Source of the DNA: Micromonospora lupini str. Lupac 08
GTDB taxonomy: Bacteria > Actinomycetota > Actinomycetes > Mycobacteriales > Micromonosporaceae
Reading direction: 5' to 3'
NCBI RefSeq assembly: GCF_000297395.2
Contig: NZ_HF570108.1
Coordinates: forward strand, 343,673-407,672
Length of the DNA: 64,000 bases
Shown: one piece after another, positions 10,502-19,124 of the stretch
Numbering within the stretch: the first letter of the stretch is position 1
Layout of the letters: each line of letters starts with the position of its first letter
Notes under the pieces: model-generated
Told to the model about the DNA's origin: nothing
The model's input: only the letters and a program-made list of their open reading frames with translations
The model's database searches: none
Made by a program: the position numbers and the translations under genes

Positions 10502-11607
10502 CTGTCACCATCTCCCGGCCGGTCCGCCGCCGGCCGGCCTTCCACCCGCTGCCGGTCGCCGCCGTCGACCGGCTCACCGACGACTCGGTCGCCGTCACCT
10601 TCGCCGTACCGGAGGAATTGCGGGAGGCGTTCGCGTTCCGCGCCGGTCAGCACCTCACCGTCCGGCGCGTGACCGACGACGGCGACGACGTACGCCGGTC
10701 GTACTCCATCTGCTCCACCCCGGACGACCTGGCCCGGCGCGGCCGGCTGCGGATCGGGGTGCGGGAGATCCCCGGTGGCGCGTTCTCGGCGTTCGCCTGC
10801 GGCGCGCTGCGCCGCGGCGACACCGTCGAGGTGATGACGCCGCTGGGCACCTTCACCACGGCGTTCGCGGCGGACCGGGTGCGGCACTACGGCGCGGTCG
10901 TCGCCGGCTCCGGCATCACCCCGGTGCTCGCGCTCGTCGGGACCGCCCTGGCCGTCGAGCCGGCCAGCACCTTCACCCTGGTGTACGGCAACCGCACGGC
11001 CAACCGGGTCATGTTCGCCGAGGAGCTTGCCGACCTGAAGGACCGCTATCCCACCCGGCTGCACCTGGTGCACGTGCTGTCCCGGGAGCAGGGTGAGTCG
11101 CCGCTGCTCTCCGGTCGGATCGACGCCGAACGGCTGGAGCGCCTGCTGGGCACCATCGTGCCGGGCGACGTCATCGAGGAGTGGTTCCTCTGCGGCCCGT
11201 ACGGCATGGTGGTCGAGGCCCGGGACGTGCTGACCGCGCGTGGGCTTCCGGAGTCGGCGGTGCACACCGAGCTGTTCCACGTCGACGCGCCACCGGAGCC
11301 GGTGGCCCGCCCCGCCGACCAGCCGGGCACCGGGACGGACGTCACCATCGTGCTGGACGGCCGGTCGTCGAGCTTCACCATGGGCCGCGAGGAGCGGGTG
11401 CTGGACGCCGCGTTGAAGGTGCGCGGCGAGCTGCCGTACGCCTGCAAGGGCGGTGTCTGCTCGACGTGCAAGGCGAAGGTCGTCGACGGTGCCGTCACGA
11501 TGGCCCGCAACTACGCCCTGGAGCCCGACGAGTTGGCGGCGGGCTTCGTCCTGACCTGCCAGTCCAGCCCGACGACCGACAAGCTCACCGTCGACTACGA
11601 CGCCTGA
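10498..11607 (+). CDS. paaE: Phenylacetyl-CoA epoxidase reductase PaaE
   Basis: 369 residues. The N-terminal 235 residues form a ferredoxin-NADP reductase module: the FAD-binding RRSYSICS segment, GGAFSAF, and the nucleotide-binding GSGITPVLAL. The C-terminal 90 residues form a plant-type [2Fe-2S] ferredoxin domain with C316, C321, C324 and C354. It passes electrons from NAD(P)H through FAD and the cluster to the PaaA di-iron site. It is the last gene of the operon. The ligase PaaK and the ring-opening and beta-oxidation genes PaaG, PaaZ and PaaJ are not nearby. Confidence 0.95.
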   Translation: MTVTISRPVRRRPAFHPLPVAAVDRLTDDSVAVTFAVPEELREAFAFRAGQHLTVRRVTDDGDDVRRSYSICSTPDDLARRGRLRIGVREIPGGAFSAFACGALRRGDTVEVMTPLGTFTTAFAADRVRHYGAVVAGSGITPVLALVGTALAVEPASTFTLVYGNRTANRVMFAEELADLKDRYPTRLHLVHVLSREQGESPLLSGRIDAERLERLLGTIVPGDVIEEWFLCGPYGMVVEARDVLTARGLPESAVHTELFHVDAPPEPVARPADQPGTGTDVTIVLDGRSSSFTMGREERVLDAALKVRGELPYACKGGVCSTCKAKVVDGAVTMARNYALEPDELAAGFVLTCQSSPTTDKLTVDYDA

Positions 11608-11628
11608 GGACGCCGAACGAGGCATGAC

Positions 11629-11651
11629 GTGTAGGACATGTCGTACTACAC
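11629..11651 (+). promoter_or_regulatory. Operator and promoter of the toxin-antitoxin operon
   Basis: GTGTAG (11629-11634) and CTACAC (11646-11651) are perfect inverted arms around the palindrome GACATGTC (11635-11642). The same bases overlap a sigma-70-like promoter: ATGACG (11624-11629), 17-base spacer, TACACT (11647-11652). Start of transcription would fall at about 11659, exactly on the GTG of the antitoxin, predicting a leaderless message. Binding of the antitoxin here would block the promoter, the usual autoregulation of such modules. Confidence 0.6.
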
Positions 11652-11658
11652 TTGTCGC

Positions 11659-11937
11659 GTGGAACAGGTCGCTGTTCGAGAGCTGAACCAGCACACCAGC
11701 AGGGTGCTGGCCCGAGTGCGTGCCGGAGAGACGGTCGAGGTGACGGACCGCGGCGAGCCGATCGCCAGGCTGGTTCCGATCGTCGCCGGTGGGGCTCTGT
11801 TGTCCAGGCTTGTCGCGGAGGGGCGGGCGACGGCGCCGACGGGCGGCGGATCAATACCCTTGCCTCCGGTCCTCGGTGACCCTGACGTCGACGTTGCCGC
11901 CGCGCTCGCCGCTGCGCGCGAGGAAGAACGCTGGTGA
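11659..11937 (+). CDS. Phd/YefM-family antitoxin
   Basis: 92 residues from a GTG at 11659; an upstream in-frame ATG at 11638 lies inside the operator, so I reject it. The N-terminal motif VRELNQHTSRVLARVRAGE, followed by VTDRGEPIARLVP, is the DNA-binding Phd/YefM fold. The acidic C-terminal tail (about 60-92) should wrap the toxin. The stop overlaps the toxin GTG as GTGA, so the two are coupled, antitoxin first, as is normal. No Shine-Dalgarno sequence precedes the GTG, in line with a leaderless transcript. Confidence 0.88.
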   Translation: MEQVAVRELNQHTSRVLARVRAGETVEVTDRGEPIARLVPIVAGGALLSRLVAEGRATAPTGGGSIPLPPVLGDPDVDVAAALAAAREEERW

Positions 11938-12344
11938 TCTACCTCGACTCGGCCGCCATCATCAAGCTGCTTCGCCGGGAGCCCGCGACCGAGCAGCTGA
12001 TCGCCTGGCTGAATGAGCGTTCTGGCATGTCACTCGTCGCCTCCGCCCTGGTGGAGGTCGAGGTGCCGAGGGCGTTGCGTCGGTCGGCGCCGCTGGCTCT
12101 GGTCGGCGTGCCGGGGGTGCTGTCCCGCCTGTACCGGGTGGAGATCGACGCCACCGTCCGGGCCGTGGCCGGGGCATACGACGACCCGCTGCTGCGCAGC
12201 CTCGACGCTGTCCACCTCGCCACCGCGGAAATCCTCGCCACCCAGTCCGGCTCAGACTTTGCCGCCTTCGTCACCTACGACCGTCGTCTCCTGGACGCGG
12301 CGAAGGGCGTGGGGCTCCCAGTGGCAAGTCCAGGGATGGACTGA
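11934..12344 (+). CDS. PIN-domain toxin, VapC-like
   Basis: 136 residues, the usual size of VapC toxins. The PIN-domain acidic residues are recognisable: D5 in MIYLDSAAIIKLL, a Glu in the VEVEVPRAL helix, the Asp in LDAVHLATA and the Asp in FVTYDRRLLDAA. They bind Mg2+ for RNA cleavage. The partner is the overlapping Phd-type antitoxin. The target RNA cannot be predicted. The module sits between the paa operon and mqnC with no sign of an integration boundary. Confidence 0.88.
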   Translation: MIYLDSAAIIKLLRREPATEQLIAWLNERSGMSLVASALVEVEVPRALRRSAPLALVGVPGVLSRLYRVEIDATVRAVAGAYDDPLLRSLDAVHLATAEILATQSGSDFAAFVTYDRRLLDAAKGVGLPVASPGMD

Positions 12345-12451
12345 GGCGGCGCCACTGTTGGCACCCGGCCCGGATCGTCGGTGGGTGGGGCACTCGTCAC
12401 CGGAGATGGAGGGGCGTGTCGGCCGCTGGGCGGGCGACGTAGGCTCGGGAC

Positions 12452-13642
12452 GTGACGGTGAGCCGGGAGATCGACGACATCCTGCAGCGTGGCGCGGACG
12501 GCGGGCGGATCACGCCCGAGGAGGCGCTGCTGCTCTACACCGAGGCGCCCTTCCACGCGCTTGGCGAGGCGGCGGACGCGGTGCGCCGGCGGCGCTACCC
12601 GGACAACATCGTCACCTACCTGATCGATCGCAACATCAACTACACGAACGTCTGCGTGACGGCGTGCAAGTTCTGCGCGTTCTACCGGGCGCCGAAGCAC
12701 TCCGAGGGCTGGACCCACCCGACCGAGGAGATCCTGCGCCGGTGCGGCGAGGCGGTCGAGCTGGGCGCGACCCAGGTGATGCTCCAGGGCGGCCACCACC
12801 CGGACTACGGCGTCGAGTACTACGAGGAGCTGTTCTCCTCGGTCAAGCAGGCGTACCCGCAGCTCGTCATCCACTCGATCGGGCCGAGCGAGATCCTGCA
12901 CATGGCCAAGGTCTCCGGCGTGAGCCTGGACGAGGCCATCGCCCGGATCAAGGCCGCCGGCCTGGACTCGATCGCCGGCGCCGGGGCGGAGATGCTGCCC
13001 GCGCGCCCGCGCAGGGCCATCGCCCCGCTCAAGGAGTCGGGGGAGCGTTGGCTGGAGGTCATGGAGCTGGCCCACCGGCAGGGTGTCGAGTCGACCGCAA
13101 CCATGATGATGGGCACCGGTGAGACGCACGCCGAGCGGATCGAGCACCTGCGGATGATCCGCGACGTGCAGGACCGCACACGTGGGTTCCGGTCGTTCAT
13201 CCCGTGGACGTACCAGCCGGAGAACAACCACCTCAAGGGGCGTACCCAGGCGACCACGCTTGAGTACCTGCGTCTGGTCGCGGTGGCCCGGCTCTTCTTC
13301 GAGACCGTGCCGCACCTGCAGGCGTCCTGGCTGACCACCGGCAAGGACGTCGGACAGCTCTCGCTGCACATGGGCGTGGACGACCTCGGCTCGATCATGT
13401 TGGAGGAGAACGTCATCTCCTCGGCCGGCGCCCGGCACCGCTCCAACCTGCAGGAGCTGATCGGCATGATCCGCTCCGCCGACCGGATCCCGGCGCAGCG
13501 CGACACCCTCTACAACCGGCTGGCCGTGCACCACACACCTGCCGACGACCCGACCGACGAGCGGGTGGTCTCGCACTTCTCCTCGATCGCGCTGCCGGGC
13601 GGTGGCGCCGGCCGGTCGCTGCCGCTGGTCGACGTCAACTGA
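12452..13642 (+). CDS. mqnC: Cyclic dehypoxanthine futalosine synthase MqnC (radical SAM)
   Basis: 396 residues from a GTG at 12452. The radical-SAM cluster ligands are C68, C72 and C75 in CVTACKFCAF, right after the family block DRNINYTNVC. Further conserved blocks are MLQGGHHPD, HSIGPSEI, GLDSIAGAGAEML and FIPWTYQPENNHL. MqnC closes the spiro ring of dehypoxanthine futalosine in menaquinone synthesis, using S-adenosylmethionine and a [4Fe-4S] cluster. mqnA lies upstream at 4439, and the methyltransferase and reductase follow downstream. It appears to have its own promoter in the 107-base gap after the PIN toxin gene. Confidence 0.95.
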   Translation: MTVSREIDDILQRGADGGRITPEEALLLYTEAPFHALGEAADAVRRRRYPDNIVTYLIDRNINYTNVCVTACKFCAFYRAPKHSEGWTHPTEEILRRCGEAVELGATQVMLQGGHHPDYGVEYYEELFSSVKQAYPQLVIHSIGPSEILHMAKVSGVSLDEAIARIKAAGLDSIAGAGAEMLPARPRRAIAPLKESGERWLEVMELAHRQGVESTATMMMGTGETHAERIEHLRMIRDVQDRTRGFRSFIPWTYQPENNHLKGRTQATTLEYLRLVAVARLFFETVPHLQASWLTTGKDVGQLSLHMGVDDLGSIMLEENVISSAGARHRSNLQELIGMIRSADRIPAQRDTLYNRLAVHHTPADDPTDERVVSHFSSIALPGGGAGRSLPLVDVN

Positions 13643-14083
13643 GGTCGATCCCGACCCGACCGTTCGGCTGACCGGGGGTCGTGCTCTCGCCGCGCCACAA
13701 CGGCGGTACGGGTGGTCCCCGCCGTCGCAGCGGCAGGCTGCCCGTCGCGGGGTGGTGGAAATGATCGCCGGGCCGCTACCGTCCCGCCTCGTATCCGTCG
13801 CCGCCGCGGGTTGCGCACGGATCAGTGGAATCTGCCTGACCATGCTGGTGACGTGGTCTGCTGGTGCTGGTCAGGGGCTGTCCTCCATCGGCCCATGAGG
13901 GTCGTTCATATAACGCACGGCGGTACGGGCGGGATGGGTGACCATCCCGCCCGTACCGTTTGCCGGGTCCGATCCGGACGGTTGAAATCCGCCCGCCACG
14001 CTGGCGCGAAAGATCGACCTCCGATAACGTCCGCTCGTTCCCACAACCATTCATTCTCTTCTTCCCTAAACCCCGGGGGACTG
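13643..14083. other. Intergenic region with a strong orphan hairpin
   Basis: 441 bases between mqnC and the surface-protein gene. No convincing protein frame. It contains an 8-bp inverted repeat CCTGACCA/TGGTCAGG (13835-13842 and 13868-13875) and then a perfect 16-bp hairpin at 13922-13957. The hairpin lies 280 bases past mqnC, so either mqnC has a long 3' region or a small RNA is encoded here. The last 80 bases are relatively AT-rich and should contain the promoter of the downstream gene. Confidence 0.5.
13922..13957 (+). terminator. Rho-independent terminator, 16-bp stem
   Basis: Arms GGTACGGGCGGGATGG (13922-13937) and CCATCCCGCCCGTACC (13942-13957) pair perfectly around a GTGA tetraloop, followed by GTTTG. 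It is one of the strongest hairpins in the window and probably ends transcription coming from mqnC or from an unannotated RNA. Confidence 0.8.
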
Positions 14084-15340
14084 ATGACAGCGTTCCACCG
14101 CTCGACGCTGGCTCGTGTCGGCGTCGTGGCACTGCTCGCGGCCGGTGGCCTTGCCACCGTTGCCGCCCCGGCGCAGGCCGCCGACACGGCCGAGATCAGC
14201 CTCGTTCCGATCAGTACGACCCTTGCCAAGGGTGTCGACGCGGCGCGGGCGAAGCCGTTCAAGTTCACCGTGACCAACTCGGGCCCCGCCGACGCCAAGA
14301 ACGTCCGGATCCGGGTGAACACCCGTGAGCTGAAGCAGAAGCGCGTCGGCTACGTCATCCCGGCCGACTGCGTGCTGAGCACCACCGCGATCTACAGCTG
14401 CCTCCTCGGCGACCTGCGCGCCGGCACCAGCGAGGACTTCGGCCTCCCGCTCTTCAGCACCGGCGCCCGGGGCGACGGCGGGGTGCTGGGCGTTGATGTC
14501 ACCACCGAAACCCCGCAGCGCAGCATCGAGGACGACAGCGTCGAGGTGCCGATCACGGTTTCCCGGCCGGGCTACGACCTGACCGCCTGGGCGCAGGATG
14601 TCCAGGCCAACGTCGTGGTCAACGGCGCGGTGAGCGACGAGCCCAACCTGAAGCCGGTCCCCCGCGGGGTGCCGGTGCCTCTCGACTGGGCCGTGTACAA
14701 CGACGGCAGTCGCAAGGCGACGGGGATCTTCTACGGCCTGACCCTCCCGGCCGGCGTCAGCTTCGTCACGAAGCCGGCGGGCTGCCTCGAGCAGGAGATC
14801 GCCGGCAAGGCCCAGCTGTTGTGCGAGGACTCCGGTGCGGTCGTCAAGCCGGGGCAGTACTACACGGCCGACGTGCGGGTGCAGGTGGGAAACGGCGTGA
14901 CCGAGCCGGTGCTGCACGAGGGTGATCTCTTCGCGTACGGGCTGGACGGCGCCGAGGGGCAGCCGGAGGAGCAGCCCGAGGCGGCCAACCCGGCGCAGCG
15001 GAAGGCCTTCACCGAGGCCGACGAGCTGGACAACCACACCACCTTCGAAGCCTTCGTCGACCTGAGCGCGCAGCCGACCCCGACCGCCACGCCGACGCCG
15101 ACGGCCACCCCGACGGCGACTCCGACGCCGGGCGGCACGACGACGCCGGGTGCGACCACCTCGCCGACAGCCGGCGGAGGCGGTTCCGGTGGCGGTGGGC
15201 TGCCGGTGACCGGTGTGCAGGTCGGCCTGATCGGCGGCATCGGTGGTCTGATCCTGCTCGCGGGCGGGGCGCTGCTGGTGCTCTCCCGCCGCCGCAAGGT
15301 CGTCCTGGTCGCCCCCGGCGACGAGACCCCGACCGACTGA
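14084..15340 (+). CDS. LPxTG-anchored cell-surface protein
   Basis: 418 residues from an ATG with GGGGGA five bases before it. The signal peptide ends at AQA (30-32). The body (35-330) looks beta-rich, with a VTNSGPADAKNVRIRV segment typical of CARDB/DUF11-like adhesin-type domains. A Thr/Pro repeat (TPTATPT units, about 336-365) spans the wall, and a Gly/Ser hinge follows. The sorting signal is L373-P-V-T-G, then a membrane helix and RRRK. A sortase should cleave the LPVTG and link the protein to the wall. No sortase gene is adjacent. The ligand or role is unknown. Confidence 0.85.
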   Translation: MTAFHRSTLARVGVVALLAAGGLATVAAPAQAADTAEISLVPISTTLAKGVDAARAKPFKFTVTNSGPADAKNVRIRVNTRELKQKRVGYVIPADCVLSTTAIYSCLLGDLRAGTSEDFGLPLFSTGARGDGGVLGVDVTTETPQRSIEDDSVEVPITVSRPGYDLTAWAQDVQANVVVNGAVSDEPNLKPVPRGVPVPLDWAVYNDGSRKATGIFYGLTLPAGVSFVTKPAGCLEQEIAGKAQLLCEDSGAVVKPGQYYTADVRVQVGNGVTEPVLHEGDLFAYGLDGAEGQPEEQPEAANPAQRKAFTEADELDNHTTFEAFVDLSAQPTPTATPTPTATPTATPTPGGTTTPGATTSPTAGGGGSGGGGLPVTGVQVGLIGGIGGLILLAGGALLVLSRRRKVVLVAPGDETPTD

Positions 15341-15371
15341 CACAGGCACCACCTGACACAGGCAGGAAGCG

Positions 15372-15401
15372 AAGGGCGGGGTGGGCGACCACCTCGCCCT
15401 T
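15372..15401 (+). terminator. Terminator after the surface-protein gene
   Basis: Arms AAGGGCGGGGTGG (15372-15384) and CCACCTCGCCCTT (15389-15401) pair with a single G-U wobble around a GCGA tetraloop, followed by TTCG. It starts 31 bases after the stop codon. Confidence 0.8.
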
Positions 15402-15521
15402 TCGCGTGCCGAGCCACGCGAGGTCCGCCGCAGCCGGCCGCTGCGTCGTGCGTGCCGGCTGCTGTGGGGGTACGCGGACCCACCGGCCGAGGGCTTGAGC
15501 GTGGCTGGCAGAGTGGAGCGG

Positions 15522-16232
15522 GTGAGCCGTACCCCGCAGGGCCAGCGCGCCAGTCTGGACAAGCAGCCGCACGAGGTCGCCGCGATGTTCGACGGCGTGG
15601 CCGAGCGTTACGACCTGACCAACACGGTGATCTCGCTGGGCCAGGACCGCTCCTGGCGCCGGGCCACCCGGGCGGCGCTCGGGCTGCGGCCCGGCGAGCG
15701 GGTGCTGGACGTGGGCGCGGGCACCGGCGTCTCGACGCGCGAGCTGGCCCAGTCCGGGGCGTACGCGGTGGGCGCCGACCTGTCGCTGGGCATGCTGTAC
15801 GCGGGCAAGCGGGCCCGCCCCGAGGTGCCGCTGCTGGCCGGGGACGCGCTGCGGCTGCCGTTCGCCGACGCGAGCTTCGACGCGGTGACCATCTCCTTCG
15901 CGCTGCGCAACGTCAACGACACCGACGCGGCCCTGCGCGAGCTGGCCCGGGTCACCCGGCCGGGTGGCCGGCTGGTGGTGTGCGAGTTCAGCACCCCGGT
16001 CAACCCGGCCTTCCGGACGGTGTACCTGTCGTACCTGATGCGGTCGCTGCCGGTCGTCGCCCGCGCGGTGTCCAGCAACCCCGAGGCGTACGTCTATCTG
16101 GCCGAGTCGGTCCGCGCCTGGCCGGACCAGGCCGCCCTGGCCGGGCGGGTCGCCGCGGCCGGCTGGGGCCGGGTGGCGTGGCGCAACCTGACCGGCGGTG
16201 TGGTCGCCCTGCACCGGGGAATCCGCCAGTAG
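15522..16232 (+). CDS. menG: Demethylmenaquinone methyltransferase (MenG/UbiE family)
   Basis: 236 residues from a GTG at 15522 preceded by GGAGCGG; a GTG 21 bases earlier is a weaker alternative. It is a class I SAM methyltransferase: [16 protein letters not shown] at the N-terminus, motif [10 protein letters not shown] near 62-70, the family block [12 protein letters not shown], and [20 protein letters not shown]. It adds the C-methyl group to demethylmenaquinone, the last common step of menaquinone synthesis. It lies between mqnC and the MenJ-like reductase, which supports the respiratory quinone role. Confidence 0.93.
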   Translation: MSRTPQGQRASLDKQPHEVAAMFDGVAERYDLTNTVISLGQDRSWRRATRAALGLRPGERVLDVGAGTGVSTRELAQSGAYAVGADLSLGMLYAGKRARPEVPLLAGDALRLPFADASFDAVTISFALRNVNDTDAALRELARVTRPGGRLVVCEFSTPVNPAFRTVYLSYLMRSLPVVARAVSSNPEAYVYLAESVRAWPDQAALAGRVAAAGWGRVAWRNLTGGVVALHRGIRQ

Positions 16233-16290
16233 TACGGCGCGTTTCGGGAATTTACGGCTTAAGTCCACTTTGCCCCGTACGCTCGTTCGC

Positions 16291-16515
16291 ATGACCGGAG
16301 CAGAGCCGGCGGACCCGGTGGCCGCCACCGACGACGACGCGGCCGAACTCATCGCGCAGCTACGCGCGTTGGCCGGCGCCGACCCGGCGGACGTCCGGCA
16401 GGTGGTCGCCGAGGTGCTGGCCGCGCTGGACCGGGCCGCCGGCGGCGCGCTGCGGGAGCACCTGCCGGAGTCGATCCGGGTCGACGCGGGCCTGGACGCC
16501 TCCCGATCGGCCTGA
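16291..16515 (+). CDS. Small acidic protein of unknown function
   Basis: 74 residues, unrecognised. The sequence is acidic and Ala-rich and is predicted to form one or two helices (IAQLRALAGADPADVRQVV). It has no signal peptide, Cys pair or membrane segment. The ATG at 16291 lacks a Shine-Dalgarno sequence, and a TACGCT hexamer ends seven bases before it, so leaderless expression is plausible. It sits between menG and the reductase gene on the same strand, which hints at, but does not show, a link to quinone metabolism. Confidence 0.6.
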   Translation: MTGAEPADPVAATDDDAAELIAQLRALAGADPADVRQVVAEVLAALDRAAGGALREHLPESIRVDAGLDASRSA

Positions 16516-16616
16516 CACCCGCCCGCTGTGGACGGTCGCCGGCTGTCACATCGCCGAATTAGGTACCCCTGACCCTGCGCAGGTATGACGCCGGTCATAC
16601 ACTCGTCCCGTCTGGC

Positions 16617-16634
16617 TTGTGAAGCATTTCACGA
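16617..16634 (+). promoter_or_regulatory. Rex-like redox operator
   Basis: TTGTGAAGCATTTCACGA is an 18-bp inverted repeat (TTGTGAA, four bases, TTCACGA) that matches the Rex operator TTGTGAA-N4-TTCACAA at all but one position. It ends 20 bases before the reductase ATG, where a repressor would block transcription. Rex is an NADH/NAD+-sensing repressor of respiratory genes in actinomycetes. That Rex acts here is an inference from the site alone. Confidence 0.6.
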
Positions 16635-16654
16635 GCGTGCGGGAGGAGGCGCGA

Positions 16655-17932
16655 ATGACCGCGGTGGAACACGACGCCGACGTCATCGTCGTTGGCGCCG
16701 GTCCCGGTGGATCGGCGACTGCGTACCACCTGGCCCGGCACGGCGTACGGGTGTTGGTGTTGGAGAAGACCGAGTTCCCCCGGGAGAAGGTCTGCGGCGA
16801 CGGGCTGACCCCGCGCGCGGTGCGCCAGCTCATCCGGATGGGCGTGGACACGTCGCCCGAGGCCGGCTGGCTGCACAACCGCGGCCTGCGGGTGATCGGC
16901 GGCGGCGTACGCCTGGAACTGGACTGGCCCGAGCTGGCCAGCTTCCCCAACTACGGCCTGGTCCGCACCCGACTGGACTTCGACGACCTGCTCGCCCAGC
17001 GGGCGGTGGCCGCCGGCGCCAAACTGCGGACCAACGTCAACGTGCTGGGCCCGGTGCTCGACGCTGACGGTCGGGTGACAGGCGTCGAGGCGGAGGTGGG
17101 GCCCGGCAAGGAGCCCGCCACCTTCCACGCCCCGCTGGTCGTGGCGGCCGACGGGGTCTCCGGTCGGTTCCCGCTCGCGCTCGGGCTGGCCAAGCGGGAG
17201 GACCGGCCGATCGGCGTGGCCGTCCGCCGCTACTACCACTCCCCGGTGAAGCACGACGACGACTACCTCGAGTCGTGGCTGGAGCTGCGCAGCAAGGACA
17301 GCGGCGACAACCTGCTGCCCGGGTACGGCTGGATCTTCGGGCTCGGTGACGGGCGGGTCAACGTCGGCCTCGGCGTGCTCAACTCGTCGTCCGCGTTCGG
17401 CAAGACCAACTACCGCCGGTTGCTCACCGACTGGCTGGCCAACACGCCCGCCGACTGGGGCATGACCGACGAGACAAACGCCGACGGTCCGATCCTCGGC
17501 GCCGCGCTGCCGATGGGCTTCAACCGGGTGCCGCACTACACCCGCGGTGTTCTGCTCGTCGGCGACTCCGGCGGGATGGTCAACCCGTTCAACGGCGAGG
17601 GCATCGCGTACGCCATGGAGTCCGGCGAGCTGGCCGCGGAGGTCGCGGTGCAGGCACTCGCGCGTCCGGCCGGGCCGGAGCGGGAGCGGGCGCTGATGGC
17701 GTACCCGAACGAGCTGAAGGCCCGGCTCGGTGGCTACTACCGGCTGGGCGGCATCTTCGTGAAGCTGATCGGCCGTCCGGAGATCATGCGGATCGCCACC
17801 AAGCACGGCATGCCCCACCCGACGCTGATGCGCTTCGTCCTCAAGTTGCTGGCCAATCTGACCGACCCCCGAGGCGGGGACGCGATGGACCGGGTCATCA
17901 ACGCGATGACGAAAGCCGCGCCAGCGGTTTAG
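16655..17932 (+). CDS. menJ: Geranylgeranyl reductase-family FAD oxidoreductase, MenJ-like menaquinone reductase
   Basis: 425 residues from an ATG with a strong GGGAGGAGG site; longer frames are disfavoured. The N-terminal dinucleotide fold reads VIVVGAGPGGSATAYHLARHG, followed by the family block FPREKVCGDGLTPRAV and, near the middle, LVVAADGVSGRF. The second FAD motif is VLLVGDSGGMVNPFNGEGIAYAM. This family reduces isoprenoid double bonds. In mycobacteria, MenJ saturates one bond of the menaquinone side chain. Its place between menG and nuoA fits that function. A Rex-like site lies just upstream, and the nuo operon starts 134 bases downstream. Confidence 0.85.
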   Translation: MTAVEHDADVIVVGAGPGGSATAYHLARHGVRVLVLEKTEFPREKVCGDGLTPRAVRQLIRMGVDTSPEAGWLHNRGLRVIGGGVRLELDWPELASFPNYGLVRTRLDFDDLLAQRAVAAGAKLRTNVNVLGPVLDADGRVTGVEAEVGPGKEPATFHAPLVVAADGVSGRFPLALGLAKREDRPIGVAVRRYYHSPVKHDDDYLESWLELRSKDSGDNLLPGYGWIFGLGDGRVNVGLGVLNSSSAFGKTNYRRLLTDWLANTPADWGMTDETNADGPILGAALPMGFNRVPHYTRGVLLVGDSGGMVNPFNGEGIAYAMESGELAAEVAVQALARPAGPERERALMAYPNELKARLGGYYRLGGIFVKLIGRPEIMRIATKHGMPHPTLMRFVLKLLANLTDPRGGDAMDRVINAMTKAAPAV

Positions 17933-18066
17933 AGCGACGGCATCGGCGCTGGTCACAGCCCCGACGCCGACAAAGATCGACCCCCGCCGGCAGCCACCGC
18001 GAGGGACGTGAATAGTGTGATTTTCGTCAAGCACCGAGGGCAGGGAAGGACGAGCAGGAGAAAACG

Positions 18067-18432
18067 ATGTCGCTCTCGCCTTACGCACCGATCATCGGGC
18101 TGTTCGCCCTCGCCGCGGCGTTCTCGCTGTTCTCCGTCGGCGCCGCCCGCTTCGCCGGTCCACGTCGCTACAACAAGGCCAAACTCGAGGCTTACGAGTG
18201 CGGCATCGAGCCCAGCCCCCAGCCGGTCGGCGGCGGGCGGTTCCCGATCAAGTTCTACCTGACGGCGATGCTCTTCATCGTCTTCGACATCGAGATCATC
18301 TTCCTCTACCCCTGGGCGGTCTCGTTCGACGCTCTGCCGATCTTCGGCTTCGTGGAGATGGTCCTGTTCATCGTCGCGGTCTTCGTCGCGTACGCCTATG
18401 TGTGGCGGCGCGGCGGCCTGGACTGGGACTGA
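18067..18432 (+). CDS. nuoA: NADH-quinone oxidoreductase subunit A
   Basis: 121 residues with three membrane helices. The conserved loop is [13 protein letters not shown], followed by [20 protein letters not shown], the hallmark of NuoA. It belongs to the membrane arm of complex I at the junction with the quinone-binding subunits. First gene of a 14-gene operon. A GGAG site precedes the ATG. The 134-base leader contains TAGTGT (18013-18018) as a weak -10 candidate and a half-site resembling a Rex operator (TGTGA at 18016-18020). Confidence 0.97.
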   Translation: MSLSPYAPIIGLFALAAAFSLFSVGAARFAGPRRYNKAKLEAYECGIEPSPQPVGGGRFPIKFYLTAMLFIVFDIEIIFLYPWAVSFDALPIFGFVEMVLFIVAVFVAYAYVWRRGGLDWD

Positions 18433-18446
18433 GGAAGGAACGTCAG

Positions 18447-19124
18447 ATGGGCATCGAGGAGAAGCTCCCCGCCGGCGTCCTGCTCACCTCGGTGGAGAAG
18501 CTGGTCAACTGGTCCCGGAAGTCGTCCGTGTGGGGCGCCACCTTCGGCCTGGCCTGCTGCGCCATCGAGATGATGGCCGCCGGTGGTCCGCACTACGACA
18601 TGGGCCGCTGGGGCATGGAGGTCTTCCGGGCCTCGCCCCGGCAGGCCGACCTGATGATCGTGGCCGGCCGGGTGAGCCAGAAGATGGCACCGGTGCTGCG
18701 CCAGATCTACGACCAGATGGCCGAGCCCCGCTGGGTGCTCTCCATGGGCGTCTGCGCCAGCAGCGGCGGCATGTTCAACAACTACGCGATCGTGCAGGGC
18801 GTCGACCACGTCGTACCTGTCGACATGTACCTGCCCGGCTGCCCGCCCCGGCCGGAGATGCTCATCGACGCGATCCTCAAGCTCCGCGAGAAGATCATGT
18901 ATGAGCCGCTGGGCCCGAACGGTCGCAAGATGCTGGCGGCCCGCCAGGAGCGCGGCGACGTTCCGGTCGTGCCGTACGGCTCCATGCCGTCCTCGTACCG
19001 CAACGACAAGGCCCGGCGTGCCGAGTGGACCCAGGCGGTCCGCGAGGGGCGCGAGGAGCAGTTGCGGATCGAGAACTGGATGAACGCCCAGAACCACCTC
19101 CACCCGCAGGCAGGCCCCAAATGA
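18447..19124 (+). CDS. nuoB: NADH-quinone oxidoreductase subunit B
   Basis: 225 residues. Ligands of the terminal [4Fe-4S] cluster N2 are visible: the tandem Cys pair in [10 protein letters not shown], the Cys in [12 protein letters not shown] and the Cys in PGCPPRPE. N2 is the last redox centre before menaquinone. The C-terminal 50 residues are basic and Gln-rich and extend beyond the E. coli protein. The stop overlaps the nuoC ATG as ATGA. Confidence 0.97.
   Translation: MGIEEKLPAGVLLTSVEKLVNWSRKSSVWGATFGLACCAIEMMAAGGPHYDMGRWGMEVFRASPRQADLMIVAGRVSQKMAPVLRQIYDQMAEPRWVLSMGVCASSGGMFNNYAIVQGVDHVVPVDMYLPGCPPRPEMLIDAILKLREKIMYEPLGPNGRKMLAARQERGDVPVVPYGSMPSSYRNDKARRAEWTQAVREGREEQLRIENWMNAQNHLHPQAGPK

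Noticed and set aside
11638..11658. ATG at 11638 as antitoxin start
   Set aside because: It falls inside the operator and between -35 and -10, so it would not be in the transcript.
18013..18020. Second Rex operator before nuoA
   Set aside because: Only one half-site (TGTGA) matches; the other half is poor, so it is mentioned only as weak.
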